DNA of 40,026 nt, taken from assembly GCA_017962665.1 (NCBI GenBank), contig JAGCUU010000021.1, positions 1 through 40,026 on the forward strand, read 5' to 3'. A program made the position numbers and the translations under genes. Source of the DNA: Bacteroidales bacterium. GTDB taxonomy: Bacteria > Bacteroidota > Bacteroidia > Bacteroidales > P3. The notes under the pieces are model-generated. The model made no database searches, was not told the origin of the DNA, and saw only the letters and a program-made list of their open reading frames with translations. Shown piece by piece: positions 39,696 to 40,026 of the stretch (its first letter is position 1; each line of letters begins with the position of its first letter).

Positions 39696-39904
39696 CCTTC
39701 AATCTCCCTTTCTTTAGATACCACACCCAACTGAGTACCGAACATTTCCAGTACCATATTCACTTTGTCCATACGAAGCGTGGGCTTATCGGCCTCCAAT
39801 TCACGCAGAAACCGTAATCCAACACCCGACTTCGCAGCAAGCTGTTCCTGCGTCAGACCATATTGCTTGCGCATATCCTTAACATAATTACCACAAGTTT
39901 TCAT
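39692..39904 (-). CDS. hipB: HipB HTH DNA-binding antitoxin
   Basis: 70 residues from the ATG at 39902-39904 (MKTCGNYVKDMRKQYGLTQE). An earlier ATG six codons upstream would begin inside the -7 element and is less likely. The Cro/C1-type HTH reads LTQEQLAAKSGVGLRFLREL, ending in the usual TLRMDKVNMVLEMFGTQLGV. It should bind the repeated operators at 39945-40000 and repress the operon, as HipB does in related systems. Confidence 0.9.
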   Translation of the reverse strand: MKTCGNYVKDMRKQYGLTQEQLAAKSGVGLRFLRELEADKPTLRMDKVNMVLEMFGTQLGVVSKEREIEG

Positions 39905-39919
39905 CTCCGAATTTTTTTG

Positions 39920-40000
39920 CAAAGATACTATTATTTTTCAAATAATACCCTATCGGGTATAAAATAATAACATTTTAACCAAATCACCCCTATCGGGTAT
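39920..40000 (-). promoter_or_regulatory. hipBST promoter and two operators
   Basis: The minus-strand -7 element is TATCTTTG (complement of 39920-39927). Operator 1 is ATACCC-TATC-GGGTAT (39945-39960), overlapping the -33 region. Operator 2 is the imperfect copy CACCCC-TATC-GGGTAT (39985-40000), 40 bp centre to centre. This is the arrangement expected for cooperative HipB binding. Confidence 0.75.
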
Positions 40001-40026
40001 AATGTTATGATTTAAACAACAAATAC

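Noticed and set aside
1-40026. Insertion sequences, integrases, tRNA or rRNA genes
   Set aside because: No transposase or integrase motif, no tRNA cloverleaf and no rRNA signature were found while reading the window.

Overview
The window reads as a chromosome segment from an uncultured or gut-type member of the Bacteroidales. The evidence is promoters of the TTTG-N19-21-TAnnTTTG type, several short Cys-anchored lipoproteins, an acyl-CoA dehydrogenase/EtfB/EtfA arrangement like that known from Porphyromonas, a fused FtcD, a PPi-type phosphofructokinase, and an NfeD-type protease. All functional calls come from reading motifs in the translated sequence; no database search was run.

Layout. (1) 1-2270: the end of an acyl-CoA dehydrogenase gene, then etfB and etfA, GC-rich, with 8-bp and 9-bp periodic repeats in the two spacers and a strong terminator. 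(2) 2417-13146: one promoter followed by twelve co-directional genes that I cannot match to a named system. They encode a membrane-anchored OmpA-domain protein, two tiny Lys-rich proteins, a TerB-like protein, three paralogues built on a duplicated short module (one fused to a histone-H1-like tail), a small protein made of two 45-residue repeats, a Cys/His repeat protein, a coiled coil, a voltage-sensor ion channel with an atypical pore, a membrane-anchored protein and a large DUF4062-TPR protein. A UvrA-like ATPase follows 4 nt later. (3) 15420-19766, minus strand: patatin/outer-membrane protein, purine nucleoside phosphorylase, bifunctional-nuclease-family protein and RdgB. (4) 20288-26964: a three-repeat lipoprotein, PPi-phosphofructokinase, an NAD synthetase whose glutaminase half has lost catalytic residues, a PfkB sugar kinase and FtcD. 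(5) 27013-28552: terminator, a 40-residue lipoprotein, an array of TTACA-N2-TGTAA operators in front of an XRE regulator, and the SRP RNA gene with its own perfect promoter. (6) 28564-33225: mltG, GNAT, nfeD and an ABC exporter. (7) 33354-40026: accessory region with a lipoprotein, a 3'-truncated nucleoside hydrolase, an AbiE toxin-antitoxin pair, a rod-like structured RNA, a DnaJ/membrane/lipoprotein operon and a three-gene HipBST toxin-antitoxin system with repeated operators.

How the parts work together. EtfAB pass electrons to or from the acyl-CoA dehydrogenase. RdgB and the nucleoside phosphorylase handle purines. Pfp and FtcD belong to central carbon and histidine metabolism. The best candidate for an undescribed system is the 2616-13146 cluster. 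It combines sensor-like modules (DUF4062-TPR, TerB, Cys/His repeats), very basic small proteins, and a channel and OmpA protein at the envelope. An internal terminator at 5175-5214 splits it into a promoter-proximal part and a distal part. A stress or defence role is inference only.
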